From VXNE01 sp965203615 (GTDB lineage: Bacteria > Pseudomonadota > Gammaproteobacteria > Pseudomonadales > Azotimanducaceae): a stretch of DNA of 64,000 nucleotides. A program made the translations under genes and the position numbers. The notes under the pieces are model-generated. The model was given only the letters and a program-made list of their open reading frames with translations, did no database searches and had not been told where the DNA came from. This document shows positions 1-8,879 of this stretch, in pieces; positions within the stretch are counted from its first letter, which is position 1, and the number at the start of each line of letters is the position of its first letter. Where the stretch lies: NCBI GenBank assembly GCA_965203615.1, contig OZ241900.1, positions 1,364,001 to 1,428,000 of the forward strand. Direction: 5' to 3'.

Positions 1-938
1 GCGTGGTCGTCCCGATTGCGGGCGAGAACGTTGAACGTCGCCAACACGAACATCGCCCGTCCCTCCCGCCGGTCGCGCGTAATCGATCGGGTCAGCGCTA
101 TCAGATCCCTGTAATCGAGCGACGGCATGCGGAAATCGGCGTACAGCAGACCGCTGGCGGTGTGTGCGTGCAGCCGCCTGGCGCCGTCGCGGTCGAAGCG
201 ACGGGAAGCAAAGTAGTGCTGTCCCGCAGCACCGGCAATGAGGCGCGTCTCGGGCATGCGCACGCCTGCCGACCGAGCCATCGCCGCGTAGGCCTGCTCG
301 ATCTGCGCCGCATCCTCCGGATCGTCCGCGCCCGGGAATTTCACGAGGTAATGGTCGTAGTCGACTGGCAACGCGTCCGGACCATGAACGGCGTCTCCGC
401 GTTCGTTGATGGCGACAAGGACCTTGGGGCGGGCACCACCGGGAGAGCCGCCAAGGCGTCCCAGTTCGGGAATCACCTCCGACGCCCGCCCGGTCAGGAC
501 GCTGCGCGCGTCGGCAGCGAGGCGGTCAAGATCCAGGGACGTTTCGGCCGCATCCCAGACATCGCTCGCGGGTAGATAACACAACGCGCCCATCCCCTGG
601 TCGCCCACGCAGGCGAGGCGATCGAGAGGCGTCAACGTCGCCGGTTCGATACCAAGTTCGCGGGCGCGCCGGTCGACAAGCAGTCGTCCCCAGCCGTCGG
701 GCAGGCTGTCGTGGAACATCCCGTGAAGCCCGTCGAATACCGAGCGGTCATGCGGACGTATCAACCCGCGCGTCGCGGCATGACGGACGGGCGAGATATC
801 GAGGCCCGATGCCAGGAACGCCTCGTCGTATTCGAGGTACGCGAGGCGATCACGGTAGGCGAGCCGACCTACCGTCTGATCGTCGCCGTCATCCCACCGG
901 AGCAGCACGGTCAGGGGCGATCCCGGGCTCACCTTCAC
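1..938 (-). CDS. hipA: HipA-family serine/threonine kinase toxin, 3' end cut by window
   Basis: This reading frame runs off the left edge of the window. It starts at a GTG that overlaps the stop of the upstream HTH gene by 4 bp (GTGA), which points to translational coupling. The product has the HipA layout: an N-terminal subdomain with MFHDSLPDGWGRLLVD, a glycine-rich loop (GGSPGGARPK), the segment DHYLVKFPG, and the start of the catalytic loop, NRDDHA, exactly at the edge. In HipA kinases the Asp of N-x-x-D-H is catalytic, and E. coli HipA phosphorylates glutamyl-tRNA synthetase to cause growth arrest. About 312 codons are visible, so roughly the last quarter is missing. Whether the missing part is intact cannot be judged from here. 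Confidence 0.87.
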   Translation of the reverse strand, partial: MKVSPGSPLTVLLRWDDGDDQTVGRLAYRDRLAYLEYDEAFLASGLDISPVRHAATRGLIRPHDRSVFDGLHGMFHDSLPDGWGRLLVDRRARELGIEPATLTPLDRLACVGDQGMGALCYLPASDVWDAAETSLDLDRLAADARSVLTGRASEVIPELGRLGGSPGGARPKVLVAINERGDAVHGPDALPVDYDHYLVKFPGADDPEDAAQIEQAYAAMARSAGVRMPETRLIAGAAGQHYFASRRFDRDGARRLHAHTASGLLYADFRMPSLDYRDLIALTRSITRDRREGRAMFVLATFNVLARNRDDH

Positions 939-1237
939 GTCAACCGGCCCCGCCTGCGCGCCTTCGGTGCGGTCAGCACCTGGTCGAGCGTTTCGAACTC
1001 CCGGTCAGCCAGCAGCCGCTCGAGCGCCGCCTCTTCCCCGAGCGCCACGATCAGCCGGATGAACGAAACGAGAGAGATCGCCCCCGTGTGTTCGAACTTC
1101 TTCAGCGTGCCGAGCGCCACGCCCGACCGCCTGGCAAGTCCCTCCTGGGTCAGATTGCGGGCCAGTCGCCTGCTTCTCAAACGACCGCCGAGATCCGCCG
1201 CCACCTCCTCCGGCGGATGAATTGCAAATATATTCAT
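935..1237 (-). CDS. hipB: HipB-like helix-turn-helix antitoxin
   Basis: A 100-residue XRE/Cro-type HTH protein. The helix-turn-helix spans roughly residues 18-75, with RSRRLARNLTQEGLARRSGV, then GTLKKFEHTG and an alpha-helical tail. It lies directly upstream of, and overlaps, the hipA-like gene. That is the usual antitoxin-toxin order, in which HipB binds both HipA and operator DNA to repress the operon. The short basic C-terminus (KARRRGRLT) is consistent with DNA contact. The ATG start is followed by no competing in-frame start. A general XRE repressor is the alternative, but the 4-bp overlap with hipA makes the antitoxin role likely. Confidence 0.85.
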   Translation of the reverse strand: MNIFAIHPPEEVAADLGGRLRSRRLARNLTQEGLARRSGVALGTLKKFEHTGAISLVSFIRLIVALGEEAALERLLADREFETLDQVLTAPKARRRGRLT

Positions 1238-1280
1238 ACCTGTTATCTATCTGATCTGGTATTTAGTAGGTATTATTATA
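1237..1280 (-). promoter_or_regulatory. AT-rich promoter and probable operator of the hipBA pair
   Basis: Just upstream of hipB the GC-rich sequence changes to an AT-rich stretch. On the minus strand it contains a perfect TATAAT box (1275-1280). TACC at 1237-1240 and GGTA at 1258-1261 form the ends of an imperfect dyad, and GGTATT is directly repeated at 1258 and 1269. Autoregulatory dyads at this place are typical of HipB-type antitoxins. I found no clear -35 box. Confidence 0.4.
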
Positions 1281-1448
1281 TCTATTAATGTAGAGCTACC
1301 GAACCCGAGATGGTCTTGATTGCAAGCAGCCCAAACCGCATTTCCGGACCGTCGATCGCCTGGTGTTATCGAACCGGCCGGCCGCAAGGTGGCACTTTCC
1401 GGCGACAGCCCTTATGTTTGGCGCTCCTCTCGCACAAGGTCTACTCAC

Positions 1449-2195
1449 ATGAATCGCGTCAAAGACATGCTCAAGGCCGGAAAGACGGCGGTCGGTACCA
1501 CCGGGCGCGCGAACGCCGACGTCCCCTTCCTCGCGAACTCCGGCTACGACTACATCCTCTTCGACACGCAGCACTCAACCGACGACATCAAGGGTCTGGC
1601 GGGCGCGGTCACCGCCACGAACGGCACCCCGGCGACGCCCATCGTCCGGGTCGGGGACCTGCGGCCCGACCAGATCTGCTATGCGCTGGACATCGGGGCG
1701 AAAGGCATCGTCGTTCCCATGGTCAACACTCCCGAGGAAGCCGCCGACATGGTGAAGTGGTGCAAGTATCCCTTCGAGGGCGTGAGGAGTTCCGCCGGCG
1801 TCCGCGGTGAGTGGGGAGAGTACGACAGCTATCGCGACTACATGGATGCGGTGAACGCCCAGTTGCTCATCGCGCCGATGATCGAGACGCAGGAGGCGCT
1901 CGACTGCATCGAGGAAATCCTCGCCGTTCCCGGGATCGACGTGCTGCTGGTGGGGCCGTCCGACCTTTCGATCAACATCAACGTCCCTCTGGACTACACC
2001 AACCCCAAGTACCACGCCACGCTCGACCGGATAGGGGCGGCCTGCGCGGACGCGGGCGTGACGGCGGGCATGTACTTCGCTCCGCCGCCGATCCCGCCCG
2101 CCGTGCTGGTGGAAAAGGGCTTCCGTTTCTTCACCATACCCTGGCTTGGCTGGGCGACCGAGGGCATTCGCAACGGCCTGTCTTCCATCCGGTGA
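1449..2195 (+). CDS. HpcH/HpaI-family aldolase
   Basis: A 248-residue class II, metal-dependent pyruvate aldolase of the HpaI/GarL group. These enzymes cleave or form 4-hydroxy-2-oxoacids such as 2-keto-3-deoxyglucarate or 4-hydroxy-2-oxoheptanedioate. Visible landmarks are DTQHS with the catalytic-type His at about residue 42, PIVRVGD (substrate-binding Arg), the conserved block KGIVVPMVNTPEEA, a metal-ligand Glu at about 146 (PMIETQEA) and a metal-ligand Asp at about 172 (VGPSDLS). Length matches the family. The ATG at 1449 is chosen because it yields the usual N-terminus (MNRVKDMLKAGKTAVG). The oxidoreductase downstream begins 10 bp after the stop, so the two probably form an operon. The substrate cannot be assigned. 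Confidence 0.9.
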   Translation: MNRVKDMLKAGKTAVGTTGRANADVPFLANSGYDYILFDTQHSTDDIKGLAGAVTATNGTPATPIVRVGDLRPDQICYALDIGAKGIVVPMVNTPEEAADMVKWCKYPFEGVRSSAGVRGEWGEYDSYRDYMDAVNAQLLIAPMIETQEALDCIEEILAVPGIDVLLVGPSDLSININVPLDYTNPKYHATLDRIGAACADAGVTAGMYFAPPPIPPAVLVEKGFRFFTIPWLGWATEGIRNGLSSIR

Positions 2196-2205
2196 CGCGT
2201 CCCGC

Positions 2206-3303
2206 GTGAACCAGGTCTGGCGTCTGGCCCGCCGGCCTGCCGAAGGCTGGCCGAGCGACGGCGACTTCGCGTATGCGGACGAACCCATGCCGGAACCGGC
2301 CGAGGGCCAGATGCTGACCCGCACCATCTACGTCTCGATGGACCCGTACCAGTGGGGCCGGCGCCGGAGCGGTGTCGAAGCCGTCGGCGACGTTTGCCAC
2401 GGTCGCACCGTTTCGCAGGTTGTCGAGAGCAGAACCGGGAACTATGCGCCCGGCGACTACGTCTTCAATACGAATGGCTGGCAGCGCCACGGTCTGACCG
2501 GGGAGGGCATCGGCACGTTCGGCTACATGTTTCCGCGGAAACTCGACCCGGGAGTCGCGCCGATCTCCACCGCCGTCGGCATCCTGGGCATGTTGGGCCT
2601 GACCGCCTATTCGGGGGTGGTCGTGCAATGTCAGCCTCGGCCCGGAGAGACCGTGGTCGTGTCCGCAGCGTCCGGCGGGGTCGGGCAGGCCGCGGGGCAG
2701 ATTGCCAAACTTCTCGGCTGTCGCGTGGTGGGCATCGCCGGTGCGCGGGAGAAGTGCGACTTCGTCGTCGACGAGCTTGGTCTCGACGCCTGCGTCTCGC
2801 ACCGCCCGGAAAGTTATCCCGAGGACCTGGCGGCGGCATGTCCCGACGGTATCGACATCTACTTCGAGAGTGTCGGCGGCCATGTCTTCGAGGGCGTGCT
2901 GCCGCTTGTGAATCCCGACTCGCGCATTTCGCTCTGCGGCATGATCTCCCAGTACGGCAAAACCGACGGTCGCGACGCCCACGCCGTCTGGGCGGAAACC
3001 GGGAGCGATGTCTTCGCCAGCAACAACGTCGCGGTGCATCGATTGCTGGTCCGCCACTACGTGGCCGAGCACCAGGAGCGCTTCCTGGGCGAGATGGCGG
3101 ACTGGATCCGGGACGGCAAGGTCAAGTACCGGGAAGACGTCTGGGAGGGCATCGACCGCGCGCCCGAGGCTTTCGCCGCCATGCTGGCGGGCCGCAACTT
3201 CGGCAAGACGCTCGTTCGGGCGAGCGAGGATCCAACCCTGCCGGGAACCCTTCCGGACGCCGGGAGGCCCTCCGGTCGACAGCACCGCGACGCGCTGGCC
3301 TGA
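2206..3303 (+). CDS. Zinc-free MDR-family NADP-dependent oxidoreductase (CurA/prostaglandin-reductase type)
   Basis: A 365-residue medium-chain reductase. The N-terminus reads NQVWRLARRPAEG, like the RQWRLA-RP start of CurA and leukotriene B4/prostaglandin reductases, which fixes the GTG start at 2206. A catalytic domain is followed by the nucleotide-binding motif VSAASGGVGQAAGQ and the Rossmann strand CRVVGIAGAREKCDF. I see no structural zinc-binding cysteine cluster. Relatives reduce the C=C bond of alpha,beta-unsaturated ketones or aldehydes with NADPH. The gene follows the aldolase by 10 bp and both may act on one catabolic intermediate; that link is inference. Confidence 0.9.
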   Translation: MNQVWRLARRPAEGWPSDGDFAYADEPMPEPAEGQMLTRTIYVSMDPYQWGRRRSGVEAVGDVCHGRTVSQVVESRTGNYAPGDYVFNTNGWQRHGLTGEGIGTFGYMFPRKLDPGVAPISTAVGILGMLGLTAYSGVVVQCQPRPGETVVVSAASGGVGQAAGQIAKLLGCRVVGIAGAREKCDFVVDELGLDACVSHRPESYPEDLAAACPDGIDIYFESVGGHVFEGVLPLVNPDSRISLCGMISQYGKTDGRDAHAVWAETGSDVFASNNVAVHRLLVRHYVAEHQERFLGEMADWIRDGKVKYREDVWEGIDRAPEAFAAMLAGRNFGKTLVRASEDPTLPGTLPDAGRPSGRQHRDALA

Positions 3304-3327
3304 GGCACGCGGGATCCGGCACCAGAC

Positions 3328-3356
3328 TTGTCAATACCGGTGCCTGCGCCTACACT
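3328..3356 (+). promoter_or_regulatory. Sigma-70-type promoter of rpmE
   Basis: A -35 box TTGTCA (3328-3333) and a -10 box TACACT (3351-3356) are separated by exactly 17 bp. They lie about 34 bp before the L31 start codon, which gives a short untranslated leader. This is a sequence-only prediction. Confidence 0.6.
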
Positions 3357-3389
3357 CCGCTTCCCCGATCCCAATGGTGAAGTGTCAGC

Positions 3390-3602
3390 GTGAAAGCAGG
3401 TATTCATCCCGACTACTCCGAAATCACCGCGACGTGTAGCTGCGGGAACGTCATCAAGACCCGTTCCACCCTTGGGGAGGACATCCACATCGATGTCTGC
3501 GCCCAATGCCACCCGTTCTACACGGGCAAGCAGAAGATCGTCGATGCCGGCGGGCGCGTGGAGCGTTTCCGCAAGCGTTTCGGGAATCGCTCGGCGATCT
3601 GA
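3390..3602 (+). CDS. rpmE: 50S ribosomal protein L31
   Basis: A 70-residue L31, a small zinc-binding protein at the central protuberance of the large ribosomal subunit that bridges to the 30S head. The start MKAGIHPDYSEI is typical. Four cysteines (C16, C18, C37, C40) make it the zinc-containing C+ form rather than the zinc-independent paralogue YkgM. Translation starts at GTG. It is a single-gene unit with its own promoter just upstream and no functional link to its neighbours. Confidence 0.97.
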   Translation: MKAGIHPDYSEITATCSCGNVIKTRSTLGEDIHIDVCAQCHPFYTGKQKIVDAGGRVERFRKRFGNRSAI

Positions 3603-3604
3603 CC

Positions 3605-3624
3605 GCCGGGCCGAAGCACCCGGC
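3605..3624 (+). terminator. Possible hairpin terminator after rpmE
   Basis: A 6-bp perfect stem, GCCGGG and CCCGGC, with an 8-nt loop begins 3 bp after the rpmE stop. No run of T follows, so intrinsic termination would be weak. Confidence 0.3.
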
Positions 3625-3785
3625 CTTAACGAACGTCCATGCTTCCGGGGGCAAAGTCGCCCGCGTTCTCCTGTTTGCCTGTCGTCAACTTCACGGCCCC
3701 TTTATTCGGCATTCAGCCAATGCAACTTGCTGCGTGTAGAATCGTCCAAGTAGTAAGATCATGACTTCGCGCACGCGGACTCGAC

Positions 3786-5174
3786 ATGCGTAAACTGATC
3801 ACATTCGTCCTGCTTGCCAGCGCCCTGGTCGTTTCAGCGAAACCGGGACACGGTCAGAAAATGTACGAGGAGTTCACCGACAAGGGCCTCGTGTACGACG
3901 ATGAGGCCTGGCAGACCTACGTGCAGGAACTCGGTGACCGCGTACTTCAGCACACGCCTCACGCCGGCAGGAAGTACCACTTCTACGTCGCCGATACGCC
4001 GCAGGTCAACGCTTCTGCCTCAGCCGACGCCTATATCACCATTCATCGCGGAATCCTGGTGTACATGGCGAGCGAGGACGAACTCGCCGCGCTCATCGGC
4101 CACGAGATAGCGCACGTCACGGCGCGGCACCACGGTCGAACTCGAAACAGGAACCTGCTGGGCAAGTCGGTCGGCATCATTTCCTGGCTCACCACCGGCG
4201 TCGGCGACCTGATGGGCGTTACCAATGCCGCAACCGCCCAACACGTTATGGAGTTTCGGGTTGAGCACGAGTTGGAAGCGGACCGTCTGGGCGGCGAGTA
4301 CATGGCAAAGGCCGGGTACAACCCGCTGGCAATCATCGACATGGTGCAGGTGCTGAAAGAACAGGAGATCTTCGCCAAGCAGGTCAGTAGGGAACCCGTG
4401 GTCTACCATGGCCTCTACCGAACGCATCCCAAGAACGACAAGCGGCTGCACGAAACCGTGGCATTTGCGCAGGAGTCGTTCAGCTCCGGCCAGGCCGTCG
4501 AGCCGTTGCGAGACTTCTGGGAGATGATCGACGGCATGGTCTACGGCGACGAGACGGCGACCGGCGTCGTCCGGGATACGACCTTCTACCACGGCGCCCT
4601 GCGTGTCGTGGTGAAGTTCCCCGATGACTGGACGGTGGACAAGTCGAAAACCGAAGTCCGCGCCACCGCGCCCGGCGGGGCCAAGGAGGCGATCATCACG
4701 CTCGGCCGACACAATCCCGATAGCCGGCTTTCGCCGCTCGAATTCCTCACCGAAACGCTGGAGCGGGATGACATCAAGAGCGGCGAGTCCGTTGAGATCA
4801 ACGGCCTGCAAGCCTACATCGGGGAAGTCGAGAACGAAGGGACCGACGCCAAACTGAAGCTGATCGGGCTGCTGTATCACGACAGGAGCGCGTACCTGTT
4901 CAGCGGTGAGGCGGGGCCGAACGGCGACCCGGAGGCATTCCGAAAGGACTTTGTCGCGACCATGCACGCCGTGCGCAACATGACGGCACAGGACGCCAAG
5001 GACGCAAACAAGCTGCGAATCCGCGTGGTCATCGCCGAACCCGACAAGACCTACGCGGATCTTGCGCAGCGATCGCCGATCGAGAAGAACGCCGAAGAGC
5101 GGCTGCGGTTGCTGAACGCCGGTTATCCGAACGGAGAACCTCGGGCCGGCAACTACATCAAGATCGTCGAATAG
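3786..5174 (+). CDS. Secreted M48-family metalloprotease
   Basis: A 462-residue zinc protease with an N-terminal signal peptide (MRKLITFVLLASALVVSA). The M48 domain has the zinc motif HEIAH at about 106-110 and the third ligand region EHELEAD with Glu at about 164. The order matches BepA/LoiP-type periplasmic M48 proteases, which degrade or help assemble outer-membrane proteins such as LptD. The C-terminal half (about 250-462) is not recognisably made of TPR repeats, unlike BepA, and its role is unknown. It stands alone, with the divergent-end PBP1A gene 48 bp downstream on the other strand. A second, smaller M48 lipoprotein lies at 37.2 kb. Confidence 0.9.
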   Translation: MRKLITFVLLASALVVSAKPGHGQKMYEEFTDKGLVYDDEAWQTYVQELGDRVLQHTPHAGRKYHFYVADTPQVNASASADAYITIHRGILVYMASEDELAALIGHEIAHVTARHHGRTRNRNLLGKSVGIISWLTTGVGDLMGVTNAATAQHVMEFRVEHELEADRLGGEYMAKAGYNPLAIIDMVQVLKEQEIFAKQVSREPVVYHGLYRTHPKNDKRLHETVAFAQESFSSGQAVEPLRDFWEMIDGMVYGDETATGVVRDTTFYHGALRVVVKFPDDWTVDKSKTEVRATAPGGAKEAIITLGRHNPDSRLSPLEFLTETLERDDIKSGESVEINGLQAYIGEVENEGTDAKLKLIGLLYHDRSAYLFSGEAGPNGDPEAFRKDFVATMHAVRNMTAQDAKDANKLRIRVVIAEPDKTYADLAQRSPIEKNAEERLRLLNAGYPNGEPRAGNYIKIVE

Positions 5175-5222
5175 CCGCCCCGCCGGGTCCACCCACTCGG
5201 GCCCTGGTCGTTGGGAAACGCC

Positions 5223-7772
5223 TCAGAAGATCTCTTCCGGCGTCACTTCCTCCGTCGCAGGCGGGATGAATCGACCCGATCCCTTCTCGGTCGGTGCGAA
5301 CTCTTCCAGGAAGTACTCGAAGACCGCGCCCTCTTGTGTAGGCCGCGCGGCTCGCCCCGTCGCCGGGTCGATCTTCATGGTGATGACTCCTTCCGGCTGC
5401 GGGCGCGTCGTCTCCGGAATGCCGGCCAGGGCGTCGCGCATGAATTCAATCCACACCGAGAGCGGCGTGGTTGAACCGTATTCGTTCCGGCCCACCGGGC
5501 GGTAGTCGTCGAAACCGACCCAGACCGTCGCGGCGATATCTTCGGCGAAGCCATTGAACCAGGTGTCCGCCGCGTCGTTGGTGGTGCCGGTCTTGCCCGC
5601 CAGGTCGTTGCGCTCGAGTTGCATTGCGCGGCGCCCCGTGCCGCGTTTGACCACGTCCTTCAGCATCGAATGCAGGATGAAGGTGTTGCGTCCGTCGACC
5701 GCCTGCACCGCCGGCACGCGATCGTCAGACTCCGCGTCTTCCTCCTCGGCAGCGCGCTCTTCGCAATCGGCACAGACTTCCGGGTAGCGGGGTTCGAACA
5801 CCGTCTCGCCCATCTGTGTCGTCACGTGGCCGACAATATGGGGTTCGATCGCGTAGCCCCCGTTCGCGATCATCGCGTATCCCCGCGCCATGCCGATCGG
5901 CGTCACGGCCATCGTGCCCCCGCCGATGGCGAGCTGCGCGTTGCGCGGGAAATCGCCTGTGTCGAACCCGAACCGACCGATATGATCCAGCGTCGCACCC
6001 ACACCGACCTCGAGCAGCACCCGAATGGACACGAGGTTCCTCGATCGATACAGGGCCCGGCGCAACGGCATTGGACCGCTGAACTGGTTGTCGTCGTTGC
6101 GCGGGCGATAGTCCTGCTCAAGCGTCTCATCGTCGAATACGAGCGGCGCATCGACAAAGATACTCGCCGGGGTGATACCGTTCGCGAGGGCCGCCGAGTA
6201 GATGAACGGCTTGAATCCCGAACCCGGCTGCCGTGCCGCCTGCAGCGCGTGGTTGTACTGGCTGCGAGCGAAATCCATACCTCCCGACAGCGCCACCACG
6301 GCACCGTCCGCTGGCCGCAGCGCCACGATGGCACCCTCTATCTCGGTTAGCTGGGCAAGTCGCCACGCATCGTCGAACATTTGTAGCCTTATGAGATCGC
6401 CCACGGCAACGACGTCGGCGGCCGTTCTGGGCGAGCGCCCCATGCTGTTCGCATTGATATGCGGGCGCGCCCACCGCATTCCCTCCCACTCGACGACCGC
6501 CTCGACGCCATCCGCAGTGATCGCGGCGAACTCCTTTTCGCCGACACGGGTCACCACCGCCGGCAACAGGTCGCCAGACGGCGCGACACCTTCCAGGGCG
6601 GCGAGGTAGGCGGGCAGACGCGGATCGACCAACGCTTCCGCGGCCGCTTCCAGGGGTGTTTCCGCCGCTGGTGCTTCCTCCGTTTCGGATTCGCCCGCCG
6701 ATGCCGACTCGGCCCCGGAGTCTGACTCTGCCAATGTCCGGGCGGACTCGAACGCGGCGAGCGCCAGCGGGTCGACTTCGGCTTCCACCCGATCCTCCGG
6801 CCCGCGGTAGCCATGGCGCCGGTCGTAGTCGATCAGGCCGCCCCGCAGCGCTCGCATCGCGCTCGCCTGCAAGGCGCTGTCGATGGTGGTGAACGCTTCG
6901 TACCCGAGGTTGTAGATGTCGGTGCCGTAACGGTCCTCAAGTTCCTGGCGCGCCCACTCGGCGACATAGGGCGCGGGCAGATCGATCTCCCGTTCGTGCA
7001 CCGCCGCCGTGATCGGCGCGGCGCGGGCCGCCTCGTATGCCGGACCGTCTATGGAGCCCTGCTCGAACATGCGCCGCAAGACCAGGTTGCGGCGGCGTAC
7101 CGCCCACTCCGGGCCATTGATCGGATTGCCGGCTTCCGGGCGTTTCGGTATGCCTGCCAGCATGGCGAGCTGCGCCACGTCGAGTTCGTTTAGGGGCTGG
7201 CCGTAGTAGGTGTACGCGGCGGCCTGCGCACCGTAGGCACGCTTGCCGAACGGCGCGATATTGATGTAGAGCTCAAGGATTTCGTTCTTCGTCAGCTCCT
7301 GCTCGATCTTGATCGCGAGAAGCATCTCCTTGAACTTCCGAATAAATGTCTGCTCCAGCGACAGGGAGACGTTCTTTGCGAGTTGCATCGTGATCGTCGA
7401 CGCGCCGGTACGCACTCCCGTGGGATTGAGCACCAGCCGAATCGTGTCGTTTACGAGCGAGATGTAGTCGATGCCGCTGTGCTCGTAGAAGCGCTTGTCC
7501 TCGGTGTTGATGAGCGCATTGCGGAAGTCCATCGGCACGTCTTCCAGGCTGACCGGGATCAGGCGCCGCTCGCCGAACTCGCCCAACAGTGCGCCGTCCG
7601 CCGAATAGACCCGGAGCGGCGCCTCGTGGCGATAATTCTGGTAGGTCGATGCGGCGGGGACTTGCGGATTCAAGTAGAGATATCCGCCAGCCAGAATGGT
7701 CAACGCCCCACAGACAGCACCCAGTCCGAGCCAGATAATCGTCCTTAACGAACGTTTCAGACGCACGTTCAC
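5223..7772 (-). CDS. mrcA: Penicillin-binding protein 1A (class A PBP)
   Basis: A bifunctional peptidoglycan synthase of about 849 residues, anchored by one N-terminal membrane helix (IIWLGLGAVCGALTILAGGY). The glycosyltransferase domain has the catalytic Glu in EDKRFYEHSGID (about residue 91) and STITMQLAKNV. The transpeptidase domain has SGFK (Ser about 518), SRNLVS and KTGTTN (Lys about 727). Between them lies an acidic Ala/Glu-rich insert (6620-6740) within the OB-fold linker region. The frame is open further upstream, but that would overlap pilM, so the GTG at 7772 is preferred. Divergence from pilMNOPQ matches the ponA-pil order of Pseudomonas. The 45-bp gap must hold both start regions. 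Confidence 0.95.
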   Translation of the reverse strand: MNVRLKRSLRTIIWLGLGAVCGALTILAGGYLYLNPQVPAASTYQNYRHEAPLRVYSADGALLGEFGERRLIPVSLEDVPMDFRNALINTEDKRFYEHSGIDYISLVNDTIRLVLNPTGVRTGASTITMQLAKNVSLSLEQTFIRKFKEMLLAIKIEQELTKNEILELYINIAPFGKRAYGAQAAAYTYYGQPLNELDVAQLAMLAGIPKRPEAGNPINGPEWAVRRRNLVLRRMFEQGSIDGPAYEAARAAPITAAVHEREIDLPAPYVAEWARQELEDRYGTDIYNLGYEAFTTIDSALQASAMRALRGGLIDYDRRHGYRGPEDRVEAEVDPLALAAFESARTLAESDSGAESASAGESETEEAPAAETPLEAAAEALVDPRLPAYLAALEGVAPSGDLLPAVVTRVGEKEFAAITADGVEAVVEWEGMRWARPHINANSMGRSPRTAADVVAVGDLIRLQMFDDAWRLAQLTEIEGAIVALRPADGAVVALSGGMDFARSQYNHALQAARQPGSGFKPFIYSAALANGITPASIFVDAPLVFDDETLEQDYRPRNDDNQFSGPMPLRRALYRSRNLVSIRVLLEVGVGATLDHIGRFGFDTGDFPRNAQLAIGGGTMAVTPIGMARGYAMIANGGYAIEPHIVGHVTTQMGETVFEPRYPEVCADCEERAAEEEDAESDDRVPAVQAVDGRNTFILHSMLKDVVKRGTGRRAMQLERNDLAGKTGTTNDAADTWFNGFAEDIAATVWVGFDDYRPVGRNEYGSTTPLSVWIEFMRDALAGIPETTRPQPEGVITMKIDPATGRAARPTQEGAVFEYFLEEFAPTEKGSGRFIPPATEEVTPEEIF

Positions 7773-7817
7773 ACGGATGCCCCGCGTTCCCCGAACGCGT
7801 CCCTGGAAGGTACCAAG

Positions 7818-8879
7818 GTGTTTCGAAGACAACCCGACTCGCTCATTGGTCTGGACATCGGTTCGACCTCGGTCAAGCTCGTGGAACTCTCAAGGCGCGA
7901 CGGCCAATTGCGGCTGGAATCGTGCGGCATCGAACCTGTGCCGCCCCGCGCCGGCCTCGAGTCTCATACACATACGTCAGGAACGCATATTAGTGATGCG
8001 CAAAGCGTTGGTGAAGCGATTAAACGCCTCGCCGCGCGAACGCGCCCGACGACAAGGAGCGCCGCGGTGGCCATCGGCGGCCCCGCGGCGTTCACCAAGG
8101 TGGTCGTCATGGACGCGTCGCTATCGGACGAAGAGATGGAAGGCGAGATCGCGCTGCAGGCAACGGACCATCTCCCCTACCCGTCCGCCGAGGCATCGAT
8201 CGACTTCGAAGTGCTGCACCTGAGCGAGCGCGATCCCACCCGGGTCGAGGTCCTGCTGGCCGCCTGCCGCCGGGACGATGCGGAACTTCTCCAGGCAGCC
8301 ATCGAATCCGGCGGACTCAGGGCGCGAATCCTCGACATCGAAGCCTTCGCAACGGCGCGCGCACTCAACCGCCTGCAGCCAGGTTTCGACCGCCGGTCAG
8401 ACATGGCCATCTTCGACATCGGGGCCAACTGGACGACGCTGTTCGTATTCGTCGACGACAAGCTGGTGCATACCCGGGAGCAGGCGTTCGGCGGCAGACT
8501 GCTGACACAGGAGATCGAGAGACATTGCGGCATATCGGCCGCGCAGGCCGAATCGGCGGGCAGGCGCGGCGAGGTGCCGGACGAATCCATCCTGTCGAGG
8601 TTTCGCGACGCCGTCCTGGACCAGATAACGCGCGCGCTGCAGTTCTTCTATTCGGCCAACCCCGCAGAGCATGTCGACCAGGTCTTTCTGGCCGGTGGCG
8701 TCGCCGCCATGCCGCTGCTCGCCGATCAAGCCGCGCATATGCTCGGATCACCGGTCGTCGTTGCGGACCCATTCGCCGACCTGGTGCCCGGCGACGGCGT
8801 AGACGCCTCGGAACTGACCGAGATTGCCCCAGCGTTCACGCTCGCCTGCGGGCTTGCGCTGCGGGGGTTCGAACGGTGA
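7818..8879 (+). CDS. pilM: Type IV pilus inner-membrane platform protein PilM
   Basis: A 353-residue actin-fold ATPase of the PilM/FtsA type. The N-terminus SLIGLDIGSTSVKLVEL is the phosphate-1 loop, followed by SDEEMEGEIALQATDHLPYP and a later FDIGANWTTLFVF phosphate-2 region. PilM sits on the cytoplasmic side of the inner membrane, binds the PilN N-terminus and links the motor to the alignment complex. It is the first gene of a tightly overlapping pilMNOPQ operon, starts with GTG and overlaps pilN by 4 bp. The pilB, pilT and pilin genes are not in the window. Confidence 0.96.
   Translation: MFRRQPDSLIGLDIGSTSVKLVELSRRDGQLRLESCGIEPVPPRAGLESHTHTSGTHISDAQSVGEAIKRLAARTRPTTRSAAVAIGGPAAFTKVVVMDASLSDEEMEGEIALQATDHLPYPSAEASIDFEVLHLSERDPTRVEVLLAACRRDDAELLQAAIESGGLRARILDIEAFATARALNRLQPGFDRRSDMAIFDIGANWTTLFVFVDDKLVHTREQAFGGRLLTQEIERHCGISAAQAESAGRRGEVPDESILSRFRDAVLDQITRALQFFYSANPAEHVDQVFLAGGVAAMPLLADQAAHMLGSPVVVADPFADLVPGDGVDASELTEIAPAFTLACGLALRGFER

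Noticed and set aside
1238..1448. tRNA or small RNA in the AT-rich gap
   Set aside because: No cloverleaf or conserved stem was found; the gap is better read as the hipBA promoter plus the aldolase leader.
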